NCBI GenBank assembly: GCA_001314655.1
Contig: LJSF01000020.1
Coordinates: forward strand, 1 to 33,744
Source of the DNA: Rhodobacteraceae bacterium HLUCCA08
GTDB lineage: Bacteria > Pseudomonadota > Alphaproteobacteria > Rhodobacterales > Rhodobacteraceae
Direction: 5' to 3'
DNA: 33,744 nucleotides
In this document: positions 7,290 to 16,507 of the stretch, piece after piece
Layout: each line of letters starts with the position of its first letter
Position numbering within the stretch: position 1 is the stretch's first letter
The notes under the pieces: generated by a model
What the model was told of the DNA's origin: nothing
The model's database searches: none
What the model saw: only the letters and a program-made list of their open reading frames with translations
Translations under genes and position numbers: made by a program

Positions 7290-7595
7290 GATCGTCTCCA
7301 GTGTCGGATTTTGGGCGGGATTGCTTGGTGTGAGTGGACATCGAACGGACAGCTGCCGCACTAACCTCGCTCAGCACCCAGGGTCTTTGTGTTGAACGGC
7401 AGGCCCGGGCCAAAGGCCTATGCAAGGAACTATGCCCCGCTTGGGCGCGGGGCAGACGGCCCGATCAGAGTGACGACGGCCGACAGCCCCAGGTCCATCC
7501 GAAGGTTAGTGCGACGACAACCAGAAGGGGCACTTTCTGACTTGCAGTGCCATGCCGTCCTTCGACGCGCACGCAAATGGGCATCGTAAATACCG
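7290..7595. other. Intergenic stretch, no gene seen; contains an 8-bp perfect hairpin
   Basis: No convincing coding region is present. TGCCCCGC at 7433-7440 and GCGGGGCA at 7447-7454 form a perfect 8-bp stem with a 6-base loop. This could end transcription of the nitroreductase-like gene (minus strand), although no T-run follows. The promoter of the DUF883 gene must also lie here, but no clear consensus was found. Confidence 0.5.
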
Positions 7596-8294
7596 TCACC
7601 CCATGATCGCTTCGACCGGCCTGCGCGCCGACATCGGCATCGCCGGCGCGCAGGCCGGGTCGGCAATCTGGGCGGTATTTCCCGCGATCACCAGATCGCG
7701 CAACCGGTCGATCTGCGCCCGCTCAGAGATCAGGACCAGATCGACGCCCGGCACTGTGGCCGCCATTGCAAGTTGGGACAGATCGGCGGCGCTGACCGCG
7801 CTGCCGTCATAGTCGGACCGCGTGGACTGCCGCAGCGGGATCGCGTCGAACAGAGCCGCATCGCCACCCTGCGCCGTGCCGAGGTCCACGCGCACCTTTC
7901 CGCCGTCTTCGGGATCGAACCCGATCTCTCCCGCTTGGCCCCGTGCGCCTGCGGCCAGGGCGAGGTTCTCTGCCGCGCATCCGAGGCTTGCGAAAAGATG
8001 GTGATCGTCGGGGTCCACGACGGGGGTGCGGCGGTTGAAATCGGGCAGGATGTCGATGCCGCGCGCATCCGAACGGAACAGCCAGGGCTGTGTATTGTGT
8101 CCATTCGCGGCGAGCGTCGCGTAGCGGATCAGATCGCGGGCGGACGCGGCGGAGGGCAGCGCCTGTCGCTGGCGCGCGGCCATCTGTGCCATCGCACCCG
8201 TCGATCCCATCCGCCACCAGCCCAGCAAGCCCGCAGCACCGAGCCCGAGTGCCGCAGCGCCGCCGATCAGCAGGCCCCGGCGCGGCACGGTCAC
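7596..8294 (-). CDS. Nitroreductase-like (Acg family) protein with an apparent in-frame internal deletion
   Basis: The 232-residue protein starts with a twin-arginine-like leader (PRRGLLIGG plus a hydrophobic stretch). It then carries the signature of periplasmic Acg-type FMN-binding nitroreductase relatives: YATLAANGHNTQPWLFR, RRTPVVDPDDHHLF, SLGCAAENLALAA. After VIAGNTAQIADPA (about residue 215), where the family usually continues for roughly a hundred residues, it jumps to PMSARRPVEAIMG, which resembles the very C-terminus of these proteins. The middle appears deleted in frame, so flavin binding may be lost. GTG at 8294 overlaps the upstream gene stop (GTGA). The family length of about 330-370 is from memory. 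Confidence 0.72.
   Translation of the reverse strand: MTVPRRGLLIGGAAALGLGAAGLLGWWRMGSTGAMAQMAARQRQALPSAASARDLIRYATLAANGHNTQPWLFRSDARGIDILPDFNRRTPVVDPDDHHLFASLGCAAENLALAAGARGQAGEIGFDPEDGGKVRVDLGTAQGGDAALFDAIPLRQSTRSDYDGSAVSAADLSQLAMAATVPGVDLVLISERAQIDRLRDLVIAGNTAQIADPACAPAMPMSARRPVEAIMG
7618..7656. repeat. Perfect 13-bp inverted repeat inside the nitroreductase-like 3' end
   Basis: GGCCTGCGCGCCG at 7618-7630 is the exact reverse complement of 7644-7656, with a 13-base loop. It lies in the last codons, at or next to the apparent deletion junction. It could be a deletion scar, a slippage substrate or a transcript hairpin. Confidence 0.6.
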
Positions 8295-9421
8295 GCGACC
8301 ACCGTTTCGCGCCGCAGCAGCCAGCCGCCCGGCAGGACAGAGGCCGCCAGTACGCCGATCCCCATCATGGTCAGCGCCAGAACGAAGAACCACCCCGCCA
8401 CCGGAACCAGCCATGCCAAACCGGCAAGAAAGGCCCCAACGCAGGCAAGGCCGAACTTGCCCGGCAATCCGGCCGGCATCGCCCGTCCCGCAGCCAGCCA
8501 TAGCCCGACGCCCAGAACGTAGGACCCCAGCGCATAGCCCGCGAAAATCGCCACCGCCGTCAGGATCAACATGACCGGCAGCAGCACCATGCCGACGATC
8601 GTCAGCATCAGCACAAACCCCGAGCCTGCCAGCGCCGAGGTGACCAGGAACCCGGACCAGATCGCCCGGCCCGGATGCGCCAGGGCCAGTTCCCGCCAGC
8701 CTTGCACCGCCTTGGGCGCGACCGCCATGACCATGGCCGCGATCAGGCCCGAGACCAGCACCGCCGCCATGAACCCGCCGACGATGCGCCAAAGAGGCAC
8801 CTGTATCGGCATGCCGCCCGCCCATTCGCCGCGATCATAACTTGCCCGTGTCTCGATCCTGACCCGCGCCGCCGGGGCCACGTTTTCGGGGACTGTGATG
8901 TCGGTCGGGTCGGCGGCGTAGATCGTCAACGACCCGGTCACGCGAGCGCCCGGTCCAAACCTGATGTCGTCCGCCACCATGACCGCATCGCCGAAGATTT
9001 CGCCCAGAAGGGTGACATCCTCGGCCGTGACCAACGCATAGCCTCCCACGTCGTCAACCGTCACCTCGTTGCCCGCCGCGCGCAGGTTGCCGGTAACCGG
9101 GCCGAGCGTGACCTCGTAGGCCATGACCGAGGCGTCGCCCTCCACCGGGGCAGTGACCGTCACGCTGTATCCCGCAGCGAAAAGATCGCCGGCCACAGCC
9201 GCATCGACCTCCACCCGCCGCCCGGCCAGATGGGCCGAGCCGCCGACCGGGCCGGCAACCGCCACCCGGTTGCCGGCAAGGAACAGGTCCTGCACGGGCG
9301 GCCCGTCGTAGAGCACGGTCTGCCCCGCCTCGTATCTGTCCTGCGCGATTGCCAACTCAGAGGTTTCCGCCAGGGCGGGTGCCGCGAGCAGACAGCAGGT
9401 CAGGGTCAGTGGTCGCAGCAT
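8291..9421 (-). CDS. Bactofilin-like polymer-forming domain protein with signal peptide and four C-terminal membrane helices
   Basis: The 376-residue protein has a signal peptide ending APALA-ET. A repetitive beta domain (about residues 30-175) follows, in which short units recur: DLFLAGNRVAVAGPV, SAHLAGRRVEVDAAV, GDLFAAGYSVTVTAPV, ASVMAYEVTLGPV, NLRAAGNEVTV. This is the right-handed beta-helix pattern of polymer-forming 'DUF583/bactofilin-like' domains. Four membrane helices follow (roughly residues 210-370). The bactofilin-like part would thus be exported and tethered by the membrane part. It overlaps the nitroreductase-like gene by four bases, suggesting one transcript. Function is unknown; an envelope scaffold is one possibility. 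Confidence 0.75.
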   Translation of the reverse strand: MLRPLTLTCCLLAAPALAETSELAIAQDRYEAGQTVLYDGPPVQDLFLAGNRVAVAGPVGGSAHLAGRRVEVDAAVAGDLFAAGYSVTVTAPVEGDASVMAYEVTLGPVTGNLRAAGNEVTVDDVGGYALVTAEDVTLLGEIFGDAVMVADDIRFGPGARVTGSLTIYAADPTDITVPENVAPAARVRIETRASYDRGEWAGGMPIQVPLWRIVGGFMAAVLVSGLIAAMVMAVAPKAVQGWRELALAHPGRAIWSGFLVTSALAGSGFVLMLTIVGMVLLPVMLILTAVAIFAGYALGSYVLGVGLWLAAGRAMPAGLPGKFGLACVGAFLAGLAWLVPVAGWFFVLALTMMGIGVLAASVLPGGWLLRRETVVA

Positions 9422-9488
9422 CTCGAAATTCCTTGCTTTGGGAAAGGGGCACGACCGTCGCAGTCACACCCGTCACGGACGGGCAGCC

Positions 9489-9884
9489 CTATTCCGTGGT
9501 CACCCCATCGAAGGCTTCATGCGACGCTTCGGCCTCGGCCTTCTTCTCCTGAACCAGATGGTCCATGTGTTCAGGCGGACCGTAGAGCGTGTAGAGGTGC
9601 AGGGGCTTGTTGCCCGTGTTGGTCACGTTATGGACCGCCCCGGCGGGAACGATGACGCAATCGCCGTCCTTGACCTTGTGAGTCGCGCCGTCGATCACGG
9701 CGGCCCCTTTGCCTTTCTCGATGCGAAAGAACTGGTCATGGGTGTCGTGCGTCTCGGTCCCGATGTCCTGTCCCGGTTGCAGCGTCATCAACACCAATTG
9801 CAGATGCGAGCTGGTGTAGAGAACCTGCCGGAAATTGTCGTTCTTCTCGGTAAGCTTCTCGATGTCCGCAACATAGCCCTTCAT
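9489..9884 (-). CDS. Small cupin-domain protein
   Basis: This 131-residue single-cupin protein has the metal-binding pattern: His46 and His49 in ETHDTHDQFF, Glu56 in RIEKGKG, and His85 in PAGAVHNV. The sequence DQFFRIEKGKGAAVIDG is typical of a mono-cupin clade common in proteobacteria with unknown substrate. A strong AAAAAAGGAG ribosome site precedes the ATG. It diverges from the N-ATPase operon, sharing the 9885-10065 interval and its FNR-type box. A C-terminal tail rich in Glu, Lys and Ala follows the barrel. Confidence 0.85.
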   Translation of the reverse strand: MKGYVADIEKLTEKNDNFRQVLYTSSHLQLVLMTLQPGQDIGTETHDTHDQFFRIEKGKGAAVIDGATHKVKDGDCVIVPAGAVHNVTNTGNKPLHLYTLYGPPEHMDHLVQEKKAEAEASHEAFDGVTTE

Positions 9885-9973
9885 CGCGCTCTCCTTTTTT
9901 CATGCCTGACTCTGGTCGGGTCCGGCCGGACGCCAACTCACATGCAATTAAGGCGCTATTGGCTGCGCTGTCC

Positions 9974-9987
9974 CTGATGCACATCAG
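9974..9987. promoter_or_regulatory. FNR-type palindrome upstream of the N-ATPase operon
   Basis: CTGATGCACATCAG is a perfect 5+5 dyad with a four-base spacer, differing from the TTGAT-N4-ATCAA consensus only at the outermost base of each arm. It lies about 85 bases before atpD (10066) and 90 bases from the divergent cupin start (9884). It closely resembles the box at 2333-2346 in core and spacer (GCAG/GCAC). Confidence 0.55.
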
Positions 9988-10023
9988 TGCATGGGCCGGT
10001 CCTTCGAGTCACAAAAGGGGTAA

Positions 10024-11881
<1,858 letters not shown>

Positions 11882-11885
<4 letters not shown>

Positions 11886-12163
11886 GCGAGCCGGACGAGA
11901 AAGACCCCCTGATCCGCGAGGTCCGCAGCCATCAGGCCCGGCGCGCGGCCTGGGAGCGCGACGGCGAAGCTTCGGTCGGTCGGCGGCTGGCGCAGATCGG
12001 CGTCCTGGGCTGGATCGTCGTGGCGCCGATGCTGGGCGGTATCTTCCTTGGCCGTTGGCTGGACGGGCGGTTCGACACGGGCCTGTTCTGGACGGCACCG
12101 CTGCTGCTGGTCGGGCTTGGCCTTGGCGGCTGGTTCGCCTGGCGCTGGATGGGCAGCGCATGA
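11882..12163 (+). CDS. atpQ: N-ATPase accessory membrane subunit AtpQ (AtpI-like)
   Basis: The 93-residue protein has a charged cytoplasmic start (EPDEKDPLIREVRSHQARR) and two membrane helices (about residues 38-60 and 70-88). It resembles AtpI-type proteins and occupies the AtpQ position between epsilon and AtpR. In N-ATPase operons AtpQ and AtpR are the two family-specific small membrane proteins. AtpI relatives are implicated in c-ring assembly or Mg2+ supply; that role is inferred here. Starts and stops overlap by four bases on both sides. Confidence 0.8.
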
Positions 12164-12423
12164 GCGGTCTGGTGCTTGCCCTGTGGCTGGCGGGGGGCTC
12201 GTTGCTTGGCATGATCTATTTCCGCCTAGTGCGGTACAGCGCCGACCTCATGGTGTTGGGGCGGCGGGGTGGACAATTGTACGGTCTGGCGCTGGTGCTG
12301 ATGCGGATGGCGGGGCTCGGCGGTGTTCTGATCGTCGCGGCGATGCAGGGGGCAGGGCCGTTGCTGGTGGCCTCCCTCGGGATGCTGATCGGACGATTTG
12401 CCATGATGCGGGGGGCCATCTGA
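12160..12423 (+). CDS. atpR: N-ATPase subunit AtpR
   Basis: This 87-residue protein has three predicted membrane helices (about residues 3-22, 40-60, 64-82). Arginines lie at the end of the first helix (FRLVRYSADLM) and near the others (LMRMAG, GRFAMMRG). AtpR is found only in N-ATPase operons, and conserved membrane arginines were proposed to contact the c-ring carboxylates. Position between AtpQ and subunit a, and the overlapping ATGA and TGATG junctions, support the call more than sequence alone. Confidence 0.8.
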   Translation: MSGLVLALWLAGGSLLGMIYFRLVRYSADLMVLGRRGGQLYGLALVLMRMAGLGGVLIVAAMQGAGPLLVASLGMLIGRFAMMRGAI

Positions 12424-13106
12424 TGGACAGCCCGCTGCAATCTCTGCCGCTCTTCACGGTTGGCCCCGCGCCGATCATGGCGTCGGTCGTGGTGACTTGG
12501 GCGATCATGGCGGTGCTGGTGCTGGGTGCAGCCATGTTGACCCGTCGCCTGAGCCAGGTACCATCAAAGGCGCAGGCTGTGGCCGAACTGTTGGTCGCCA
12601 CGGTCGATAGCCAGATTCGCAATGTGACCGGGGCGGCGCCGGCGCCTTACCGCGCCCTTATCGGCACGCTGTTCCTGTTCATCCTGATCGCCAACTGGTC
12701 GTCGCTGATCCCCGGTGTCACGCCGCCGACCGCCACGATGGAAACGCCCGCCGCGCTGGCTGCCATTGTGTTCCTTTCGATCATCTTCTTCGGCATCCGG
12801 GGCGGCGGCTTGGGCGGTTTCCTGCGCGGTTTCGCGCGGCCCAACCCGGTGATGATCCCGCTCAACATGCTCGAAAGCATCACCCGCAGTTTTTCGATGT
12901 TCGTGCGCCTTTTCGGCAACGTGATGAGCGGAGTGTTCGTGATTGCCATCGTCGGATCGCTGGCCGCGCTGCTGGTGCCGATCCCGCTCATGGTGCTCGA
13001 CCTGCTGACGGGCGCCGTGCAGGCCTACATCTTTGCCGTGCTCTCGATGGTGTTCATCACCTCCGCCGTTGAAAAGGGCAGACCCCAACCCAAAAAGGAG
13101 TCCTGA
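12423..13106 (+). CDS. atpB: N-ATPase Fo subunit a
   Basis: The 227-residue subunit a has five to six membrane helices. The essential arginine of the ion channel is Arg162 in SFSMFVRLFGNVMSG, followed by the conserved second channel helix LTGAVQAYIFAVLSMVFI. The conserved loop ANWSSLIPGVTPPTA is also present. Together with the c ring it carries the ions; which ion is used is decided mainly by subunit c (next gene). The start overlaps the atpR stop by one base (TGATG). Confidence 0.93.
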   Translation: MDSPLQSLPLFTVGPAPIMASVVVTWAIMAVLVLGAAMLTRRLSQVPSKAQAVAELLVATVDSQIRNVTGAAPAPYRALIGTLFLFILIANWSSLIPGVTPPTATMETPAALAAIVFLSIIFFGIRGGGLGGFLRGFARPNPVMIPLNMLESITRSFSMFVRLFGNVMSGVFVIAIVGSLAALLVPIPLMVLDLLTGAVQAYIFAVLSMVFITSAVEKGRPQPKKES

Positions 13107-13352
13107 ATGGATTATATTCCCCTCATCAGCATCTTTTGCGCCGCCTTTGCGGTATCGTTTGGTGCGCTTGGCCCCGCACTGGCCGAAGGACGCGCCGTGG
13201 CCGCCGCCATGGAGGCCATCGCGCGGCAACCTGAAGCCGCCAACACCATCTCGCGCACGTTGTTCGTGGGTCTGGCGATGATCGAGACGACGGCGATCTA
13301 TTGCCTCGTCATTGCGCTCCTGCTGCTGTTCGCCAACCCGATGATGCCATGA
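13107..13352 (+). CDS. atpE: N-ATPase Fo subunit c with Na+-type ligand pattern
   Basis: This 81-residue c subunit is a two-helix hairpin with the polar loop ARQPEA (residues 39-44). Helix 1 carries Glu27 (GPALAEGRA), at the position of the Na+ ligand Gln32 of Ilyobacter tartaricus. Helix 2 carries the essential carboxylate Glu60 followed by Thr61 ([11 protein letters not shown]), where Ilyobacter has Glu65-Ser66. Two carboxylates plus a hydroxyl neighbour are expected for Na+ binding in N-ATPases. AAAGGAG precedes the ATG, a stronger ribosome site than its neighbours, fitting the need for many c copies. Confidence 0.93.
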   Translation: MDYIPLISIFCAAFAVSFGALGPALAEGRAVAAAMEAIARQPEAANTISRTLFVGLAMIETTAIYCLVIALLLLFANPMMP

Positions 13353-14095
13353 CCTTCGATCCCTGGACCCTTGGCTTTCAGGCGGTCAATGTCCTTGTCC
13401 TGGTCTGGCTGCTGCATCGGTTCTTTTGGAAACCCGTCGCCGGGATGATCGCTGCGCGTCAAGTCGCCGCCGCGACGCTGCTGGACAAGGCAGAGGCCGC
13501 GCGGACCGAGGCTGAGGCTGCATCGGCCGAGGTCACCGCCACTAGGGCGGGGCTGGCCGCCGAACGGGACGCGACGCTGGCCACGGCCCGCAAGGATGCG
13601 GCGGCTGCCCGCGATACCCTTCTGGCAGAGGCGCGGGCCGACGCGGAGGCCCTTCACGACACCGCCAAGGCCGCCCGCGTCCGCGCCGCCGAGACGCTCA
13701 AGGCGAACGCGATGGAGGCGGCGCAAGGCCTTGCGATCACCATCGCCGGGCAGCTTGTGGCGCGCCTTGACAACGTCGCGACAGACGCGGCGTTTCTGGG
13801 TTGGCTGGTGGAGGGTCTTGCGGCGCTGCCTGAGGCCGAGCGCGCCGTGCTGGCAGGCGCGCCACTGGAGGTCGTCAGTGCCGCCGCTCAGGATGGCGCG
13901 GCGCAGAACCGCATCGTCAAAGCCGTCGGTGCGGAACTCGGTGGCGCTGCCAACCTGACGTTCCGCACCGACACCGCGCTGATCGCGGGGCATGAGCTTC
14001 ACTCCCCGCACTTCAGCCTGCGCAATTCGTGGCAGGCCGATCTGGCCCGGATCGCTGCCGCCCTGCACGAAGATGCGGTGCGCGATGCCGCATGA
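13349..14095 (+). CDS. atpF: N-ATPase subunit b with a delta-like C-terminal domain
   Basis: At 248 residues this is far longer than a usual b subunit (about 156). The N-terminus is classical b: a membrane helix in [21 protein letters not shown] (about residues 9-30), then a long alanine/glutamate coiled coil (to about 125). The C-terminal 110 residues ([18 protein letters not shown].., [29 protein letters not shown]) resemble the C-terminal part of subunit delta, with its 'VxSAxxL... DPxLIGGxxxxxxD... S...L..L' pattern. The operon has no separate delta gene, so this domain may take over the stator link to alpha. ATGA overlap with atpE. Confidence 0.85.
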   Translation: MTFDPWTLGFQAVNVLVLVWLLHRFFWKPVAGMIAARQVAAATLLDKAEAARTEAEAASAEVTATRAGLAAERDATLATARKDAAAARDTLLAEARADAEALHDTAKAARVRAAETLKANAMEAAQGLAITIAGQLVARLDNVATDAAFLGWLVEGLAALPEAERAVLAGAPLEVVSAAAQDGAAQNRIVKAVGAELGGAANLTFRTDTALIAGHELHSPHFSLRNSWQADLARIAAALHEDAVRDAA

Positions 14096-15599
14096 TGCCT
14101 TCTGGCTGAAGGACGCCGCCGCGCGCGTCCGCGCCACCGCCCTCGGCCCCGTCGCCGAACACCGGGGCCGGGTCGAGGAGATTGCCGACGGCGTCGCGAT
14201 GATTTCGGGACTGCCCGATGTGCGGCTGGACGAACTGCTGCGCTTCGACGCAGGCGCTTTCGGCTTTGCGCAGGTGCTGGAACCCGACCGGATCGGCTGC
14301 GTGCTGCTGGATGCAGCACAGGCGTTGCAGGCGGGTGACGCTGTGCACGGCACGGGGGATGTGGTGCGCGTGCCCGTGGGGGCTGGCCTTTTGGGGCGCA
14401 TTGTCGATCCCTTGGGCCGCCCGTTGGATGGCAAGGGGCCGATTACCGTCGACGCGACGTTGCCGGTCGAACGTGAGGCCCCCGGCATCATCGATCGTGA
14501 TCTGGTCATCAGCCCCGTGCAGACCGGCGTGCTGGTGGTCGACACGCTGTTCGCCCTGGGTCGGGGCCAACGTGAGCTGATCATCGGCGATCCGGCGACG
14601 GGCAAGACGACGCTGGCGGTCGATACGATCATCGCGCAGCGCGACACCGACATGGTTTGCATCTATGTCGCGGTGGGGCAGAAGACCTCGGCCGTGCGCC
14701 GCGCCGTCGATGCGCTTCAGACCCACGCGGCGTTCGAGCATTGCATCGTCGTGGTGGCCGGGCCTGCGACCCCCCCAGGCCTGCAATGGATCGCGCCCTT
14801 TGCTGGTATGACCATGGCCGAGCATTTCCGCGACACCGGCGGCCATGCCCTGATCGTGATCGACGATCTGAGCAAACACGCCGCCACCCACCGCGAGATC
14901 GCGCTGCTCACGCGGCAATCGCCGGGGCGCGAAGCCTATCCGGGCGATGTGTTCTATGTCCATGCCCGCATGCTGGAACGCGCGGCCAAGCTGTCGCAGG
15001 CCAAGGGGGGCGGATCGCTGACCGCCCTGCCGATTGCGCAGACCGAGGCCGGGAACCTGTCGGCCTATATCCCCACGAACCTGATCTCGATCACCGACGG
15101 ACAGATCGTGCTGGAGGCGCGATTGTTCCAGGAGGGGCAGAAACCGGCCGTCGATGTGGGCGTGTCGGTCAGCCGGGTCGGCGGCAAGACGCAGGCGCTC
15201 GCCCTGCGCGACGCCGCGAAATCCCTGCGGCTGGACTATGCGCAGTTTCTGGAGATGGAGGTGTTTACCCGCTTCGGCGGCACCATCGAGCCGCGGGTGC
15301 AGGCGCAACTGACGCGCGGGGCGCGGCTGCGCGCTGTGCTGCGCCAGAATCAGCACGCACCGATGCGGCTGGGCGAGGAGGTGGCGCTTGTGCTGGCTGT
15401 GCAGGACGGGCTGCTGGATGCGCTGAGGCCCGGGGAGGTCTCTACGTTCCGCGCCGATCTTGCCGGGGCACTGGAAACAGGTGCGGCCGAAGTGCTGCGA
15501 AAGGTCGAGACAACGGGCAAGCTGGACGAGGCGGACAAGGCGGCGCTGCTGGCCGTGCTGCGCGAGCTGGCCGGATCTCAGACCGCCCACGATGTCTGA
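14085..15599 (+). CDS. atpA: N-ATPase F1 subunit alpha
   Basis: This 504-residue non-catalytic F1 subunit has the P-loop GDPATGKT (residues 168-175), where bacterial alpha usually reads GDRQTGKT, so the Arg and Gln of the motif are replaced by Pro and Ala. The arginine finger segment [14 protein letters not shown] is intact, as are [19 protein letters not shown] and the [15 protein letters not shown] segment. The ATG at 14085 overlaps the end of atpF by 11 bases. The TGA overlaps the atpG start region by eight bases. The altered P-loop may change regulatory nucleotide binding; this is inference. Confidence 0.94.
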   Translation: MPHDAFWLKDAAARVRATALGPVAEHRGRVEEIADGVAMISGLPDVRLDELLRFDAGAFGFAQVLEPDRIGCVLLDAAQALQAGDAVHGTGDVVRVPVGAGLLGRIVDPLGRPLDGKGPITVDATLPVEREAPGIIDRDLVISPVQTGVLVVDTLFALGRGQRELIIGDPATGKTTLAVDTIIAQRDTDMVCIYVAVGQKTSAVRRAVDALQTHAAFEHCIVVVAGPATPPGLQWIAPFAGMTMAEHFRDTGGHALIVIDDLSKHAATHREIALLTRQSPGREAYPGDVFYVHARMLERAAKLSQAKGGGSLTALPIAQTEAGNLSAYIPTNLISITDGQIVLEARLFQEGQKPAVDVGVSVSRVGGKTQALALRDAAKSLRLDYAQFLEMEVFTRFGGTIEPRVQAQLTRGARLRAVLRQNQHAPMRLGEEVALVLAVQDGLLDALRPGEVSTFRADLAGALETGAAEVLRKVETTGKLDEADKAALLAVLRELAGSQTAHDV

Positions 15600-16401
15600 C
15601 TCCGACCTCTCTGCCCGGATCGACGGTATCCGCCAGTTGGGCAGCGTCGTACGCGCGATGACCGGCATCGCCGGTGCGCGCGCACGCACGGCCCGCACCC
15701 AGATCGCGGCGGTCGACGGCTATGCCGCCACGCTGGAGGCGGCGTTGGAGCAGGGTCTGGCCGGAGTGGAGTCGGAAGCCCCCGGACTGACGGCCCGTCC
15801 GGTGCTGGTGGTGTTCTGCGCCGAACAGGGCTTCGTCGGCGGGTTTTCGGAGAGGGTACTGGACGCCGTCGGCGCGATCCCGAAAGGCACCGATCTGTTC
15901 CTGATCGGCAGCCGCGGGGCGGCGATTGCGGCGTCACGCGGGATGATGCCCGCATGGTCGGCCGCGATGCCTTCCCGCTCTGCCAGCCTGCCAAAGTTCG
16001 CGGACAATGTGCTGGAAGCGGTGTTCGCAGACGGCAATCTGCGCCCGGTGGCCGTGCTTCATGCGATCTGGACGCGCGGGCTGGCGGTGGTGGAACGCAG
16101 CGACCTGTTTCCGCTTCCGCCTGCGGAAGGCACGCGCGCGCAGTCCGCCCCCCTCATTAATCTGGCTGCCGCCGACCTCGCCGCAGCGCTCAGGCTTGAT
16201 CACCTCCACGCAGTCCTGACCCGCGCTGCACTCCACGCCTTCGTTGCGGAGAACGAGGCGCGGATGGCCTCCATGTCCACCGCATCCCGCCAGATCGAGG
16301 ATGAGTTGGGCGTGCTGGAGGCGCTGGCCCGCAGGCAGCGGCAAGAGGCGATCACCGCCGAGATCATCGAGATTGCGGCAGGGGCGATGGCGGGCCGTTG
16401 A
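15592..16401 (+). CDS. atpG: N-ATPase F1 subunit gamma
   Basis: The 269-residue rotor subunit is slightly short for gamma (about 287 in E. coli). It shows the two ends that form the coiled coil: [17 protein letters not shown] at the start and [18 protein letters not shown] with [16 protein letters not shown] at the end. The central domain has the [18 protein letters not shown] segment, equivalent to the 'SDRGLCGGFN' region. It is the last gene of the nine-gene operon; no atpH (delta) precedes or follows. A 106-base gap separates it from the carrier gene. Confidence 0.92.
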   Translation: MSDSDLSARIDGIRQLGSVVRAMTGIAGARARTARTQIAAVDGYAATLEAALEQGLAGVESEAPGLTARPVLVVFCAEQGFVGGFSERVLDAVGAIPKGTDLFLIGSRGAAIAASRGMMPAWSAAMPSRSASLPKFADNVLEAVFADGNLRPVAVLHAIWTRGLAVVERSDLFPLPPAEGTRAQSAPLINLAAADLAAALRLDHLHAVLTRAALHAFVAENEARMASMSTASRQIEDELGVLEALARRQRQEAITAEIIEIAAGAMAGR

Positions 16402-16507
16402 AGCTCGGGTCCATGCCGTCTGCATCCCGGACCTAACCTGCGTCAGTACGCCTCTTTGCCATCCCGGCTAGCCTCATCCGAACACGTCACCCAAGGGAAG
16501 CCGCCTC

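Noticed and set aside
7433-7454. Rho-independent terminator
   Set aside because: The stem is perfect but no T-run follows on either strand; listed only as a hairpin in the intergenic stretch.
14013-15698. 561-residue minus-strand open frame
   Set aside because: Shadow of atpA, which has full family motifs.
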